From: Oscillospiraceae bacterium
GTDB lineage: Bacteria > Bacillota > Clostridia > Oscillospirales > CAG-272
NCBI GenBank assembly: GCA_015064395.1
Contig: SVSH01000009.1
Span: forward strand, 1-64,000
Length of the DNA stretch: 64,000 nt
Direction of reading: 5' to 3'
Shown here: one piece after another, positions 35,794 to 44,646 of the stretch
Layout: every line of letters starts with the position of its first letter
Position numbering within the stretch: position 1 is the first letter of the stretch
Position numbers and translations under genes: made by a program
Notes under the pieces: model-generated
What the model was told of the DNA's origin: nothing
Database searches by the model: none
The model's input: the letters and a program-made list of their open reading frames with translations, nothing else

Positions 35794-37098
35794 ATGCCCC
35801 CCATCACCATCCCCTATCAAGCCCTGCGAGCCCTGTGGCTCCTCGAAAAAAATAACTTCCCCGCCTACATCGTCGGCGGTAGCCTTCGAGACGCCCTTTT
35901 AGGCATTCCCCCTCACGATTGGGACGTCACCACCCCCGCTCGCCCCGAGCAAATGATGGATATTTTCACCGCTGCCGGCTACCCCACCATCCCCACCGGT
36001 ATGGCTCATGGAACGGTCACCGTGCTGATCGATCATACCCCCATCGAATGCACCACCTACCGCCTTGACGGCGACTATACCGACGCCCGCCACCCCGACA
36101 GCGTCCGCTTTACCGACCGCATTGCCGACGACCTCGCCCGCCGCGATTTTACCGTCAATGCCATGGCCTGTCGCTTGCCACATATAGCAAAATTGGACTT
36201 TGATGATCCCGTGTTTTCGCACGGCGCGACTCTTGCCACGGAAGACCTCGAGCTGATCGATCTGTACGGCGGGCGGGACGATCTGCAGGGCGGTGTCATC
36301 CGCTGCGTGGGCGATCCGACCACCCGCCTGACCGAGGATGCCCTGCGTATTTTGCGCGGCGTTCGCTTTTGCGTCCAGCTTGGCTTTTCCCCCGACCCTG
36401 CCACGGAAGAGGCCCTTTTCGATTGCCGTGCGGGGCTGTCCCGCATCTCGGCCGAGCGCATCGCCACCGAGCTTGTTGCTACGTTGTCTTGCGGCCGTCC
36501 TGTCGCAAAGGGTCTTTCCCTGATGTCTCGCGCTTCCCTTTGGGAATACGTTTTGCCGGAAGTTGAAAATAGTAATATAACGACATATTATGATAGCAAA
36601 AAATCTCTGTTTTCGGCGCTGGATTGCTTGCCGAACGACGCTTCCTTGCGCCTTTCGCTTCTGCTTTGCGGCGCAGGCGAGGCGGGAGCAAGAGCCGCTT
36701 GCCGCCGCCTCAAATTGTCTAACAAAATGACCGAGGCGGTGGCGACCTACGTTGCCGCACTTGCGCTTGATTGCCCTGCGACCGAGGCGGACGTGCGCCG
36801 CTATCTTGCGGCTCTTGGCGAGTATGCCGAGGGGGCGCTAATGCTGTCGCGGGTCTGCTATGCCGATCAAAAGGCGGATTTTGACAAGGCCCTGACGCTT
36901 GCCGAACAAATCCGGGCGCGGGGAGATTGCCTAGGCATTTCCGGACTGAAGCTGGATGGTAAAGTGCTAATAGATCAGATAGGTCTTCGCGGTCGCGAGG
37001 TGGGAGAGGTGCTGTCGCGGCTGTTGGAGGCTGTGTTGGAGGATCCTTCGGTGAATGAGAGACAGAGGCTGTTGGAGATAGCAAAGAGTTGGAAATAA
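35794..37098 (+). CDS. cca: CCA-adding tRNA nucleotidyltransferase
   Basis: I place the start at the ATG at 35794, preceded by AAAGGAG at 35782-35788; this gives 434 residues. The longer in-frame extension upstream is repeat DNA. The class II nucleotidyltransferase core carries IVGGSLRDALLG and the catalytic HDWDVTT (two carboxylates). RRDFTVNAMA and the amino-acid-template region follow (LRILRGVRFCVQLGF). It adds or repairs the 3' CCA of tRNAs. The upstream region is element R11 and no consensus promoter is obvious there. Confidence 0.94.
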   Translation: MPPITIPYQALRALWLLEKNNFPAYIVGGSLRDALLGIPPHDWDVTTPARPEQMMDIFTAAGYPTIPTGMAHGTVTVLIDHTPIECTTYRLDGDYTDARHPDSVRFTDRIADDLARRDFTVNAMACRLPHIAKLDFDDPVFSHGATLATEDLELIDLYGGRDDLQGGVIRCVGDPTTRLTEDALRILRGVRFCVQLGFSPDPATEEALFDCRAGLSRISAERIATELVATLSCGRPVAKGLSLMSRASLWEYVLPEVENSNITTYYDSKKSLFSALDCLPNDASLRLSLLLCGAGEAGARAACRRLKLSNKMTEAVATYVAALALDCPATEADVRRYLAALGEYAEGALMLSRVCYADQKADFDKALTLAEQIRARGDCLGISGLKLDGKVLIDQIGLRGREVGEVLSRLLEAVLEDPSVNERQRLLEIAKSWK

Positions 37099-37106
37099 AT
37101 GAAAAA

Positions 37107-37141
37107 AGACGAGGGATAGTTGTGTTCCTCGTCTCTTTTTT
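37107..37141 (+). terminator. Terminator of cca
   Basis: GACGAGG/CCTCGTC stem followed by CTTTTTT, starting 8 nt after the cca stop. Confidence 0.88.
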
Positions 37142-37144
37142 CTG

Positions 37145-37720
37145 GGGTTGGGCGCGCCACAACGCGGCGCGCTGTGCGAGTCTGCTACTTCTTGGCATTC
37201 CCCAAGAAGTAGCCAAGAAGGGAACCAAGGGGACACCCCTTGGGACCCCTACTTCCCGACGGCTTTTTGAGAGCCGCCGGGGCTGTAGCCTTTGCAAGCC
37301 TCCTCCATCTTGGGCGCATGAGCGTACGCCCAAGATGGGTTTGTCTTGGCAAAAGCCCTTTCTTTCCCCACCTGCCGCTCGTGTTGGCTAAAATTGAGGC
37401 ACGGCATAAAAAACTTGTATGTGACCTCTCGTCTTTCTCTTTGCAGAGTGGCACGGAAGGCGTGAGAGAAGATCGCCTGCTTGCAGCAGGAGGCAAATCT
37501 TTGGATTTGCCGACGCAACAGTTTCACAAGGCAAGACGCCTTTTGGTAACCACCAAAAGATAGCTAAAGAACAAAAGCTTGCGGGTTTTCAAAGGGCATT
37601 GGGCCCTTTGACGCGCTTTCTTGGTTCGTTCTTTGCCGCGTGGCAAAGAATGAACATCCCTACCGGCACAGCGCACGCGCAAAGCTGGGTGCGCGTCAAT
37701 AGACGCAGTCAGTAAAAATC
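37145..37720. repeat. Mosaic hairpin element copy R12 (module C inverted)
   Basis: Starts with GGCGCGCCACAACGCGGCGCGC, then the B hairpin CTACTTCTTGG/CCAAGAAGTAG, CCAAGGGG/CCCCTTGG, module E (CATCTTGGGCG/CGCCCAAGATG), and module C in reverse. Unique short stems follow (CCTGCTTGCAGCAGG, CAAATCTTTGGATTTG), then module G (CAAAGGGC/GCCCTTTG), a B hairpin GTTCGTTCTTTGCC/GGCAAAGAATGAAC and the A end. It lies between convergent cca and the flavin reductase gene. Confidence 0.82.
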
Positions 37721-37736
37721 TATACTTCCCCCACGC

Positions 37737-37764
37737 AAAAAGGGCGAGAAAACTCGCCCTTTTT
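37737..37764 (-). terminator. Bidirectional terminator after the flavin reductase gene
   Basis: AAAAAGGGCGAG-4 nt-CTCGCCCTTTTT, a symmetric hairpin with A and T tracts on both sides, immediately after the stop at 37766. Confidence 0.9.
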
Positions 37765-37765
37765 G

Positions 37766-38338
37766 CTATCTCTTTTTCTTTTTCTTCACCGCCGAAAACC
37801 CAAACTTGCCCACCTTCTTGCCAAGAGAGAAATACTCCCCGTGCGCAAAGGCAGTCAAATCCGCCCGTTCCATGCAAAGCTTGCCATTCTCATCCAAGAG
37901 ACCCTCATCCGCACGAACCGCCACAATATCGGCAATAAACATATCATGCGTGCCCAGCGGCACAACGTCCGTCACCCGACACTCCAGCGACAGAGGACAC
38001 TCGGCGATCGAAGGACAGGACACCTCGTGCCCCTCCTCCTTCGTGAGGTTGCACTTGGCGAATTTGTCTACCTTTGCTCCCGTGTACATGCCGCAATAAT
38101 CGGCGGTACGAACGAGCGAGGCCGGCACGAGATTGAGGGTAAACTCCCCGCTCTCCTTAATGATGCCGTAGGAATGTCGCCCGGGGCGCACCGAAATGTA
38201 TGCCTTGGGCGGATGGGTGTTGAGAATCCCCGTCCAGGCGACGGTGATGATGTTGCTTTTCTCCATACTGCCGCAGCTGACCATCACGGTCGGAAGCGGC
38301 CCGAGTAGGGTTGAGCCTTTCCAGTTGACCTTTGCCAT
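37766..38338 (-). CDS. Flavin reductase-like FMN-binding protein
   Basis: A 190-residue protein of the flavin reductase/FMN-binding split-barrel family. Visible signatures include VSCGSMEKSNIITVAWTGIL, PPKAYISVRPGRHSYGIIKE, SGEFTLNLV and the SIAECPLSLECRVTDVVPLGTHDMF-type segment. Members bind FMN and reduce flavin or act as pyridoxamine-oxidase-like enzymes; the substrate is not deducible. The C-terminus is an unusual KKKKKR. It starts 4 bp after the DUF4965 gene, so the two are likely cotranscribed. Confidence 0.88.
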   Translation of the reverse strand: MAKVNWKGSTLLGPLPTVMVSCGSMEKSNIITVAWTGILNTHPPKAYISVRPGRHSYGIIKESGEFTLNLVPASLVRTADYCGMYTGAKVDKFAKCNLTKEEGHEVSCPSIAECPLSLECRVTDVVPLGTHDMFIADIVAVRADEGLLDENGKLCMERADLTAFAHGEYFSLGKKVGKFGFSAVKKKKKR

Positions 38339-38342
38339 GGCG

Positions 38343-40256
38343 TCAATCCACCGTCATGTAGCCCTTGTAGGCCAGCAGTTGGATGAAATATCCACCCACG
38401 ACGGTGCGGTTCTGGAAGCCGCACTGGGCGGAGGTTACCGTGTCGTACCAGTCGGTCAGCGGCACGCGGGAGGGAGACTCGTTGTACGCCCGCCACAGAG
38501 GATCAACAATGGCTTCAAAATCAGCGCGGTTTGTTGCCAGTGTACCCGCCCAGATGAGCCAGTCGGCCTTGGTGTAGGTGCGGCGGCTGTCAAGAGGGGT
38601 GCCGTAGGCGTGCGCCTCTCTCTTATAACGATTGATCTCGGCCTCGCGGAAGTGTACGGGGAACAGATCCAGACCAAACAGCTGATCCCAGATCAGATTG
38701 TATTTGAGGCTGAACGTGCCCTCGCGGTCAAAGGCCAGTCGGTAAGAGCCACCCTCGTTGCGGGCGCGGGGCAAAAAGCCCTCGGCCTTCTCTTTGGCAA
38801 TGGCCAGCATGCGAGCGGCGTCCTCTTGCTTGCCCAGCATACGGTACAGAATACCGAGCGAGGCGATGCCCATAATAGCCTTGAGCGTGAGGTTGCAGTT
38901 GTGCGCCAGGTGTCCCGCGAAATCGTCGGTGCAAAGCTGGTGCTCGGGATCATCACCGTTGGCGACGAGGTACTTGACCCAGTCCTCCAGCACGTTCAGA
39001 TGCGCGGCGGCAAACGAAGCGTCGCCCGATGCGACCGCCGTCGCGGCCTCCATGACCAGCATATTGCCGCACTCCTCGACGGGCATCTGACCATCCTTGC
39101 GCATCTCGCCCGTCTCGCGATTCTTGTTGTAGACCTGGCCGTTGACCAAGGGGTACTGACCCGCGTCGTGGGGCGCAAAATCATACGTCCACTCGTCCGT
39201 CGCGGCGTAGCGGTAAATGGGACGCATCATACCACGTACCAGCTCGGGATTGTAGAGCAGATACAGGGGGATAGAGGGGTAGCTGACGTCCACCGTCGCG
39301 GCACAGCCGTTGGAGAAATTCTCCTTGGAAATAAAGAGGATCTCGCCGTTTTCATCCAGTACCAGCTTGTGCGAATGCACCGTCTGGCGCAGCGCCAGCA
39401 TGAGGATCTCGGCGTACTTCTCGCCGCCCGCGCGAACGGCGTCGGCAAACAGACGATCGGAGAAGGCCTTGGCACGATCCATCACGTCAAGATACCCTTT
39501 GTGTGCCTCCTCGATGGCCGCCTCAATGGTGGGGGTTTGATGCTTCCAGTAAGCCTTGAGATTGTTACCGAAATACTGAATGCTCTCGACGTCGTCGTAC
39601 GCGAAGGTAAACAGCACGCTGTCCTCGATACAGGCCTTGGCGCAGAGATATGCCATGCCGTCGTCCGATGCTTCGCGGGGAAGATACTCGACCTCGCCGC
39701 CCTCGACGGACAGATAGAAATAGCCCCAGTCGATGCGTCTGTCGTCGCCGCTGCAATGAAGCACAGGCTGGCTCGCGCTACCCATTTTCATGGTCGACAA
39801 GCCCTCGATGTTGACCGTCTCGGCAACAAGCTCGTCCTGTCCCTTTTCGTGAAGGACGAACTCCTCTGACGCGGACAGCTTGACCGTCACAGAGTGCTCC
39901 TCGCCGTCGGTGGGACGGGCGATGATCTCGAGGTAGCTGACGGGACGGGAGATCAGATACAGGTCGTCGGGCAGGATGGGGGTGGTGAACAGAGCGGTCA
40001 GCTCCACACCTGCCGCTTCGAACACGTAAGTCGTGGTAAACGCCTCTACGTCAAGCGAGACCTGACGCATGGCGGGGATGTTTTTGTTGCCGATAAAACG
40101 GTAATCGACGCCGTCGATGGTGGCGACACCCTGAAGGGTCATGGGTCGGTTGGTCCAGTGACAGGTATGGATGTCGGTCAGGCGGTCGGCGGGGGACCAG
40201 AGGCTGAAATAGGGGTCGACGGTAATGAGGGGGACGGAGGGGGGACGGAGAATCAT
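38343..40256 (-). CDS. DUF4965/GtaA-type (glutaminase A-like) protein
   Basis: A 637-residue protein without signal peptide. It starts MILRPPSVPLITVDPYFSLWS, a hallmark of the DUF4965/DUF5127/DUF1793 family, which includes fungal glutaminase A. The C-terminal part (DDFAGHLAHNCNLTLKAI, WAGTLATNRADFEAIV, VGGYFIQLL) corresponds to the alpha/alpha toroid-like region. Bacterial homologues are mostly uncharacterised and often sit with carbohydrate genes, so a glycan-related hydrolase is as likely as a glutaminase. Confidence 0.85.
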   Translation of the reverse strand: MILRPPSVPLITVDPYFSLWSPADRLTDIHTCHWTNRPMTLQGVATIDGVDYRFIGNKNIPAMRQVSLDVEAFTTTYVFEAAGVELTALFTTPILPDDLYLISRPVSYLEIIARPTDGEEHSVTVKLSASEEFVLHEKGQDELVAETVNIEGLSTMKMGSASQPVLHCSGDDRRIDWGYFYLSVEGGEVEYLPREASDDGMAYLCAKACIEDSVLFTFAYDDVESIQYFGNNLKAYWKHQTPTIEAAIEEAHKGYLDVMDRAKAFSDRLFADAVRAGGEKYAEILMLALRQTVHSHKLVLDENGEILFISKENFSNGCAATVDVSYPSIPLYLLYNPELVRGMMRPIYRYAATDEWTYDFAPHDAGQYPLVNGQVYNKNRETGEMRKDGQMPVEECGNMLVMEAATAVASGDASFAAAHLNVLEDWVKYLVANGDDPEHQLCTDDFAGHLAHNCNLTLKAIMGIASLGILYRMLGKQEDAARMLAIAKEKAEGFLPRARNEGGSYRLAFDREGTFSLKYNLIWDQLFGLDLFPVHFREAEINRYKREAHAYGTPLDSRRTYTKADWLIWAGTLATNRADFEAIVDPLWRAYNESPSRVPLTDWYDTVTSAQCGFQNRTVVGGYFIQLLAYKGYMTVD

Positions 40257-40290
40257 GGCTTTGCGTCCTTTCTTTTGGATTGATGGATTT

Positions 40291-40319
40291 ATTATAGCAT
40301 GGGAAGGGGGGGATGTAAA
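40291..40319 (-). promoter_or_regulatory. Promoter of the DUF4965-flavin reductase operon
   Basis: TTTACA (minus, 40314-40319) and TATAAT (40291-40296), 17-bp spacer, about 35 nt before the gene start. Confidence 0.85.
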
Positions 40320-40339
40320 GGGGGGATTTTGAGAAGGGG

Positions 40340-40366
40340 GCTAAATTTTCAACAACTTCTCCTCTC
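40340..40366. repeat. Solo end of the mosaic element
   Basis: GCTAAATTTTCAACAACTTC followed by TCCTCTCCC matches the left end of full copies but no further module follows. Probably an excision remnant or a decayed copy. Confidence 0.6.
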
Positions 40367-40374
40367 CCACGAAA

Positions 40375-40402
40375 CAAGCCCAAGGATCACTCCCCGGGCT
40401 TG
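40375..40402 (-). terminator. Terminator-like hairpin after the beta-propeller gene
   Basis: CAAGCCC/GGGCTTG stem 24 nt beyond the stop. The T-rich tail is better on the plus strand than on the minus strand, so efficiency on the gene strand is uncertain. Confidence 0.45.
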
Positions 40403-40425
40403 CTGTTTTCATTTAATTTTTGCTT

Positions 40426-42381
40426 TTACTGTTGTCCGTCCCACAGCCTCACAACCTCAAAATTCCCCTCTCCGAGAATATACATATATCCGTCAATTAG
40501 CGTACCGCGGCAGTGGTCGGGGACTGCCCCAATACCAACGTTCATTACCTCGCGCAGCTCAAAACCGTCGAAATGAAGCACGATATAGCGAAGAGTTTCG
40601 TCTCTGTCATTATATTTACCGCTGTAGTCCGCAACACCCAGACCGATGAGTTGATTTTTGCGGTCGATAAAGTAAGCTTTGTATTCGCGGGAGAAATCAA
40701 AGGGCTTTTCGTAAGCGGTCACGGACACAACGCCGTCCTCGCTCTCCTCATAGATCTCGATCTTGAGCTCCCACGCATCGTTGATGCCAATGCCGAGCAG
40801 ATACCCGTTGCCAAAATTGACCAGCGACGAGGAATAACCGTCGATCACACCCGTGTCCTTGACGGTGATGTTGGAAAGATCGGAAAGATCAAAGAAGAAT
40901 ACGGGGTCGGTCAGCGTTACCACCACAGCGGTGCAAACGTAGGCCTTGTCGCCGTCAAAGCGAACGGACTCGACCGTCTCGCCCTTGGGAGCAAAGTTTT
41001 CTACCTTGGCGATCGTTTCCCAACTATTGATATCGATACAATACAGCGACGCACCAATGCCAAATTCCACGTCGGTGGACATCTGCACCGAGACGTTCGC
41101 TCCCGTGATGGTCTCCTTGAACTTGCTTGTATCGGTGGTCGTCACCACGCGCAAAATTCCCTGGTATTCGTCCAGACTGTACTGGTTCTTGACGCGGCCC
41201 TTCACGGTCGTCTTACCCATGGGGGTCAGTGTGCCGTCACCGTAGGACAATCTGGCGATCTCGGTCATGACCTCGCTCTTGGTGTAGCCGTCGTTCAACT
41301 GCGTGCGCTCGACGTACTGCGAGGTCGCATAGATGCTGTCTGTGGACACGTACACCTCCTGGGAGTAGGAAAGGAATGCGGCGTCGCCCAGCGGAGTCAG
41401 CGTCTTTTCGTCCAGCATAAAGACGGTGGTGTAACGGGGCGAGGACAGCGTCTCGGGCAGCACGATGTTCTCGGGGGCGATGCTCTCAAAGCCGTTACCC
41501 AAATCGATCTGGGGCAGGAATGTGGATTCGTCCGAAAAATCAGGATTGCGGACGGACATATTGGTCATGAGCATGAGCTGTCCGTTCACCACGCGGGAGG
41601 ACAGATAGCCGCCCGTGACGGTGACGCGGTTGGTTTCGTGCGTGTTGGCAGGGTCGGATACGTCAAGCGAGACGATGTCGATCAGCACGCGGGCATAGCC
41701 GTCGTCGTTCATCACCGCCATCGGCATAATGACCGTCAGCGTCGTGCAATCGGCGGAGAGGTACATCTCCATCTGATTGGAGTAATACATCACACCGGGG
41801 TATTCGGGTCTGTCGTAAGAATCCAACGAGCAGGAGAACACAAGCTTCGAGTTTTCCTTTTCGATGGAATACACGTACAGATTTTTTCCCTGCATATAGT
41901 AGATATACTTGTCGCTTCTCTTGAAAATGTCGCCCTCGATGACGCCCGCGACCTGGTTGTCGGTGACCTCCTCGTACTTCTGGTTGATGTCCTCTCCGGC
42001 AATTCCGTTCTCCATGTCGGGCGAAGACGCGCCGGGGGCCATGTTGTCGCCCTTGCCGACAAAAATTCCGCCGATGCTACGCAGCGTGGCCATCAGGGCC
42101 TGGAAGTTGTTTTTGTACTTGGGCTTTTGATAGGTCAGGGCGTTGATGCTCTGAATGACGGAATAATACTCACTGTCCGCGTATTCCGACACGTCGGGCG
42201 GGGTGGTGTCATAGGGGATAAACAGCACCAGGTTGAGTGCCGTTACCAGCAGGCACAGGCAGGCGGCGATGGCCGTCCATTTGTGCCAGGCGGGGCGCCG
42301 GGTCAGATTGCGGGGCGCGGCCTCCTCGACGTACTTGTCGTCAGCCAGGCTCATGGCGCGCAGCAGCTTACGTTTTTTCAT
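40426..42381 (-). CDS. Membrane-anchored beta-propeller protein, sigma-factor partner
   Basis: The start is at 42381 (ATG overlapping the sigma gene stop as ATGA), giving 651 residues. It has a cytoplasmic N-terminus of about 35 residues (MKKRKLLRAMSLADDKYVEE), one membrane segment (WTAIAACLCLLVTALNLVLF), then a large C-terminal domain of the Beta_propel type with a KYIYYMQGKNLYVYSIEKE entry blade. Translational coupling to an ECF sigma factor suggests it is the anti-sigma or sensor protein, with the short N-terminus contacting sigma and the propeller sensing outside the membrane. That role is inferred. Confidence 0.85.
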   Translation of the reverse strand: MKKRKLLRAMSLADDKYVEEAAPRNLTRRPAWHKWTAIAACLCLLVTALNLVLFIPYDTTPPDVSEYADSEYYSVIQSINALTYQKPKYKNNFQALMATLRSIGGIFVGKGDNMAPGASSPDMENGIAGEDINQKYEEVTDNQVAGVIEGDIFKRSDKYIYYMQGKNLYVYSIEKENSKLVFSCSLDSYDRPEYPGVMYYSNQMEMYLSADCTTLTVIMPMAVMNDDGYARVLIDIVSLDVSDPANTHETNRVTVTGGYLSSRVVNGQLMLMTNMSVRNPDFSDESTFLPQIDLGNGFESIAPENIVLPETLSSPRYTTVFMLDEKTLTPLGDAAFLSYSQEVYVSTDSIYATSQYVERTQLNDGYTKSEVMTEIARLSYGDGTLTPMGKTTVKGRVKNQYSLDEYQGILRVVTTTDTSKFKETITGANVSVQMSTDVEFGIGASLYCIDINSWETIAKVENFAPKGETVESVRFDGDKAYVCTAVVVTLTDPVFFFDLSDLSNITVKDTGVIDGYSSSLVNFGNGYLLGIGINDAWELKIEIYEESEDGVVSVTAYEKPFDFSREYKAYFIDRKNQLIGLGVADYSGKYNDRDETLRYIVLHFDGFELREVMNVGIGAVPDHCRGTLIDGYMYILGEGNFEVVRLWDGQQ

Positions 42382-42935
42382 AATACGATCCCTTCTTTCT
42401 CCAGGTGTTCTCTGAATTTGTTTCTTGTTCGCATCAATGCCACCTTGACCGCGCTCTCGCCCAGCTCCATCTCCCGTGCGATGCTTTTGATGGGGCTGGC
42501 GTACCAATACCGCTGCATGAACATCACGCGGTCGCGCTTATCAAGGGAGGCCAGGAATGAGTTGATGGCATCTCCCAGTGCGATCTTGTCGGTCGGGTCA
42601 AGGGTCGAGTCGGCATCGGGGATGCACTCACTCCACTCGTCGAGGATGATCTCGATGGGGCCTTGCCGCTTTTGCGCGGTGTTCTTGTCCAGGCGATCGA
42701 GTGCTAAATTGCGGGTGATCTTGCCAAGGAAGGTGGACAGGCGGCTCGGTCTTGCGGGGGGCATGGCGCCCCAGGCGCGAAGATACGTGTCGTTGACGCA
42801 CTCCTCGGCGTCCTCGTTGGAATAGAGGATGGCGTAGGCGATGCGGTGGCAGTATTTGCCGTATTTCTTTTGGGTTTGGGACAGGGCTTTTTCATTGCGT
42901 TGCCAATACAGATCGACGATTTGTTGGTCTTCCAT
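42378..42935 (-). CDS. ECF-type RNA polymerase sigma factor
   Basis: A 185-residue sigma-70 family protein. Region 2 is visible as YCHRIAYAILYSNEDAEECVNDTYLRAW and LSTFLGKITRNLALDR; region 4 as LDKRDRVMFMQRYWYASPIKSIAREMELGESAVKVALMRTRNKF. Length and lack of region 3 fit the ECF class. It overlaps the membrane beta-propeller gene by 4 bp. A good promoter lies 70-98 nt upstream. Confidence 0.92.
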   Translation of the reverse strand: MEDQQIVDLYWQRNEKALSQTQKKYGKYCHRIAYAILYSNEDAEECVNDTYLRAWGAMPPARPSRLSTFLGKITRNLALDRLDKNTAQKRQGPIEIILDEWSECIPDADSTLDPTDKIALGDAINSFLASLDKRDRVMFMQRYWYASPIKSIAREMELGESAVKVALMRTRNKFREHLEKEGIVL

Positions 42936-43004
42936 TGTGTCACCTCCCGGGGGTTTTCAGGTACCTTTCACCTTAATACACGGCATTTGGGATCGTTTGG
43001 TTAC

Positions 43005-43033
43005 AGTATAGCACGGAAAAGTTTGGGTGTAAA
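43005..43033 (-). promoter_or_regulatory. Promoter of the sigma/beta-propeller operon
   Basis: TTTACA (minus, 43028-43033) and TATACT (43005-43010), 17-bp spacer. It is housekeeping-like, not an obvious ECF autoregulatory promoter. Confidence 0.8.
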
Positions 43034-43034
43034 G

Positions 43035-43277
43035 GCTGAATTTTCAACAACTTCTTCTTTTGACGCGCGTACAGCTTCGCGCCGCGCTGTGCCGGCAGGG
43101 GTGTTCATTCTTTGCCGCGCGGCAAAGAACGAACCAAGAAAACGCGCCAAAGGGTTCCAGACCCTTTGGCGCCTTTCTTCCGCCACTTCTTGGGGCGTGC
43201 CAAGAAGTGGCATCCAAAAACCGCACAGCTTGCGCGTGCCGCAGGCACAGTGCAAGCGTGGGCAGGAGAAGCCGCAA
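43035..43277. repeat. Mosaic hairpin element copy R13 (compact complete copy)
   Basis: Left end CTGAATTTTCAACAACTTC, A module, B hairpin GTTCATTCTTTGCC/GGCAAAGAACGAAC, CAAGAAAACGCG, module G (CCAAAGGG/CCCTTTGG), TTTCTTCCG, a second B hairpin CCACTTCTTGG/CCAAGAAGTGG, a GTGCCGCAGGCAC stem, and the right end GGGCAGGAGAAG. Shortest copy with both halves, and it best shows the symmetric end-A-B-G-B'-A'-end plan. Confidence 0.88.
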
Positions 43278-43318
43278 AAAAATCTTCAAAAATCCCCGCA
43301 AAAATCTGAAAATAATAG

Positions 43319-43347
43319 GTGACAAACGCAAAAATATCTGTTATAAT
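43319..43347 (+). promoter_or_regulatory. Promoter of the PfkB-family kinase gene
   Basis: GTGACA (43319-43324) and TATAAT (43342-43347), 17-bp spacer. The -10 is covered by the perfect 15-nt palindrome CTGTTATAATAACAG (43338-43352), a possible operator. Confidence 0.8.
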
Positions 43348-43399
43348 AACAGTCAGATATATCCCACCCTACAAAAAATCACCCGAAAGGATACATACC

Positions 43400-44422
43400 A
43401 TGAAAAAAGTAGTCACATTTGGAGAACTGATGCTCCGCCTCGCCCCCGAGGGCTATAACCGCTTCGTCCAGTCCGAAAGCTTCGGCGCTACCTTCGGCGG
43501 CGGTGAAGCCAACGTCGCCGTCTCCCTTGCCAACTACGGCGTCGACGCCGCCTTCGTCACCAAGCTCCCCACCCACGAGATCGGTCAGATGGCCGTCAAC
43601 TCGCTCCGCAAGTACGGTGTAGATACCTCCAAGATCGTCCGCGGCGGCGATCGCGTCGGTATCTATTACCTCGAAAAGGGCGCAAGCCAGCGTCCCTCCA
43701 AGGTCATCTACGACCGTGCCTACTCCTCCATCTGGACGGCACAGCCCTCCGATTTTGATTGGAATGCCATCTTCGAAGGCGTGGATTGGTTCCACTTCAC
43801 CGGCATCACCCCCGCCCTCAATCCTACCGTAGCCTCCATCTGCCTTGAGGCTTGTAAGGCCGCCAAGGAGAGAAACATCACCGTTTCCTGCGACCTCAAC
43901 TACCGTAAAAAGCTGTGGACGAGAGAAGAGGCTCGCGCAACCATGACCGAGCTGATGCCCTACGTTGACGTCTGCATCTCCAACGAGGAGGATGCTCACG
44001 ACGTCTTCGGTATCGACGCCGAGAACACCGATATCAATGCCGGCAAGGTCAATCACGAGGGCTACAAGAGCGTCGCAAGACAGCTCATGGACAAGTTTGG
44101 CTTTCAGAAGGTGGCCATCACCCTGCGCTCCTCCATCAGCGCCAACGACAACGACTGGGCCGGCATGCTGTACGATGGCGAGAACTACTGCTTCTCCAAG
44201 TCCTACCATATGCACATCGTTGACCGCGTCGGCGGCGGCGACAGTTTCGGCGGCGGTCTGATCTACTCGCAGCTCATGGGCTACTCCACCCAGGATTCCA
44301 TCGAGTTCGCCGTTGCGGCCAGCTGCCTGAAGCACTCCATCGAGGGCGACTACAATATGGTCAGCGTCGCAGAGGTCAAATCTCTGGCCGGCGGTAACGC
44401 AAGCGGTCGCGTACAGCGGTAA
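43400..44422 (+). CDS. PfkB-family sugar kinase (2-keto-3-deoxygluconate kinase-like)
   Basis: A 340-residue ribokinase-family protein; start at the ATG at 43400 after GAAAGGAT. The N-terminal signature is KVVTFGELMLRLAPEGYNRF and FGGGEANVAVSLANYGVDAAF; the C-terminal PfkB motif with the catalytic Asp is DRVGGGDSFGGGLIYSQL. VGIYYLEKGASQRPSKVIYDRA is typical of KDG kinases, which phosphorylate 2-keto-3-deoxygluconate from uronic acid breakdown. No aldolase (eda) is adjacent. The substrate assignment is by family resemblance. Confidence 0.88.
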   Translation: MKKVVTFGELMLRLAPEGYNRFVQSESFGATFGGGEANVAVSLANYGVDAAFVTKLPTHEIGQMAVNSLRKYGVDTSKIVRGGDRVGIYYLEKGASQRPSKVIYDRAYSSIWTAQPSDFDWNAIFEGVDWFHFTGITPALNPTVASICLEACKAAKERNITVSCDLNYRKKLWTREEARATMTELMPYVDVCISNEEDAHDVFGIDAENTDINAGKVNHEGYKSVARQLMDKFGFQKVAITLRSSISANDNDWAGMLYDGENYCFSKSYHMHIVDRVGGGDSFGGGLIYSQLMGYSTQDSIEFAVAASCLKHSIEGDYNMVSVAEVKSLAGGNASGRVQR

Positions 44423-44480
44423 TTTGATCACGAAAAAAGAAGGGCTTTACGCTCCTTCTCATAAGGATGTTTACAAATTT

Positions 44481-44520
44481 CGGCAGAGACATTGTTTTCT
44501 CTGCCGATTTGTGTTATAAT
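44481..44520 (+). promoter_or_regulatory. Hairpin-embedded promoter of leader cassette A
   Basis: TTGTTT (44492-44497) and TATAAT (44515-44520) with a 17-bp spacer. A 9-bp inverted repeat CGGCAGAGA/TCTCTGCCG (44481-44489 with 44498-44506) brackets the -35. The same sequence, with a 4-nt deletion, occurs at 58718-58753. Confidence 0.75.
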
Positions 44521-44530
44521 GGGAGCAACA

Positions 44531-44646
44531 AAAAGCCTCGCCCTTTGGGAGAGGTGGCGGCGTAGCCGACGGAGAGGGTTAGATGATGGATTGAAATGCC
44601 CTCTCACCCGCTATCGCGGGAGCTCTCCCAAAGGGAGAGCCTTTGG
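44531..44646. repeat. REP-like inverted pair
   Basis: Two related units face each other: GCCTCGCCCTTTGGGAGAGG with GGCGGCGTAGCCGACGGAGAGGG-type sequence, then CCCTCTCACCCGC with GCGGGAG and CTCTCCCAAAGGGAGAG. The first unit is the reverse complement of the REP-like block in R1 (2690-2732). It lies in the 5' leader between promoter and gene. Confidence 0.75.
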
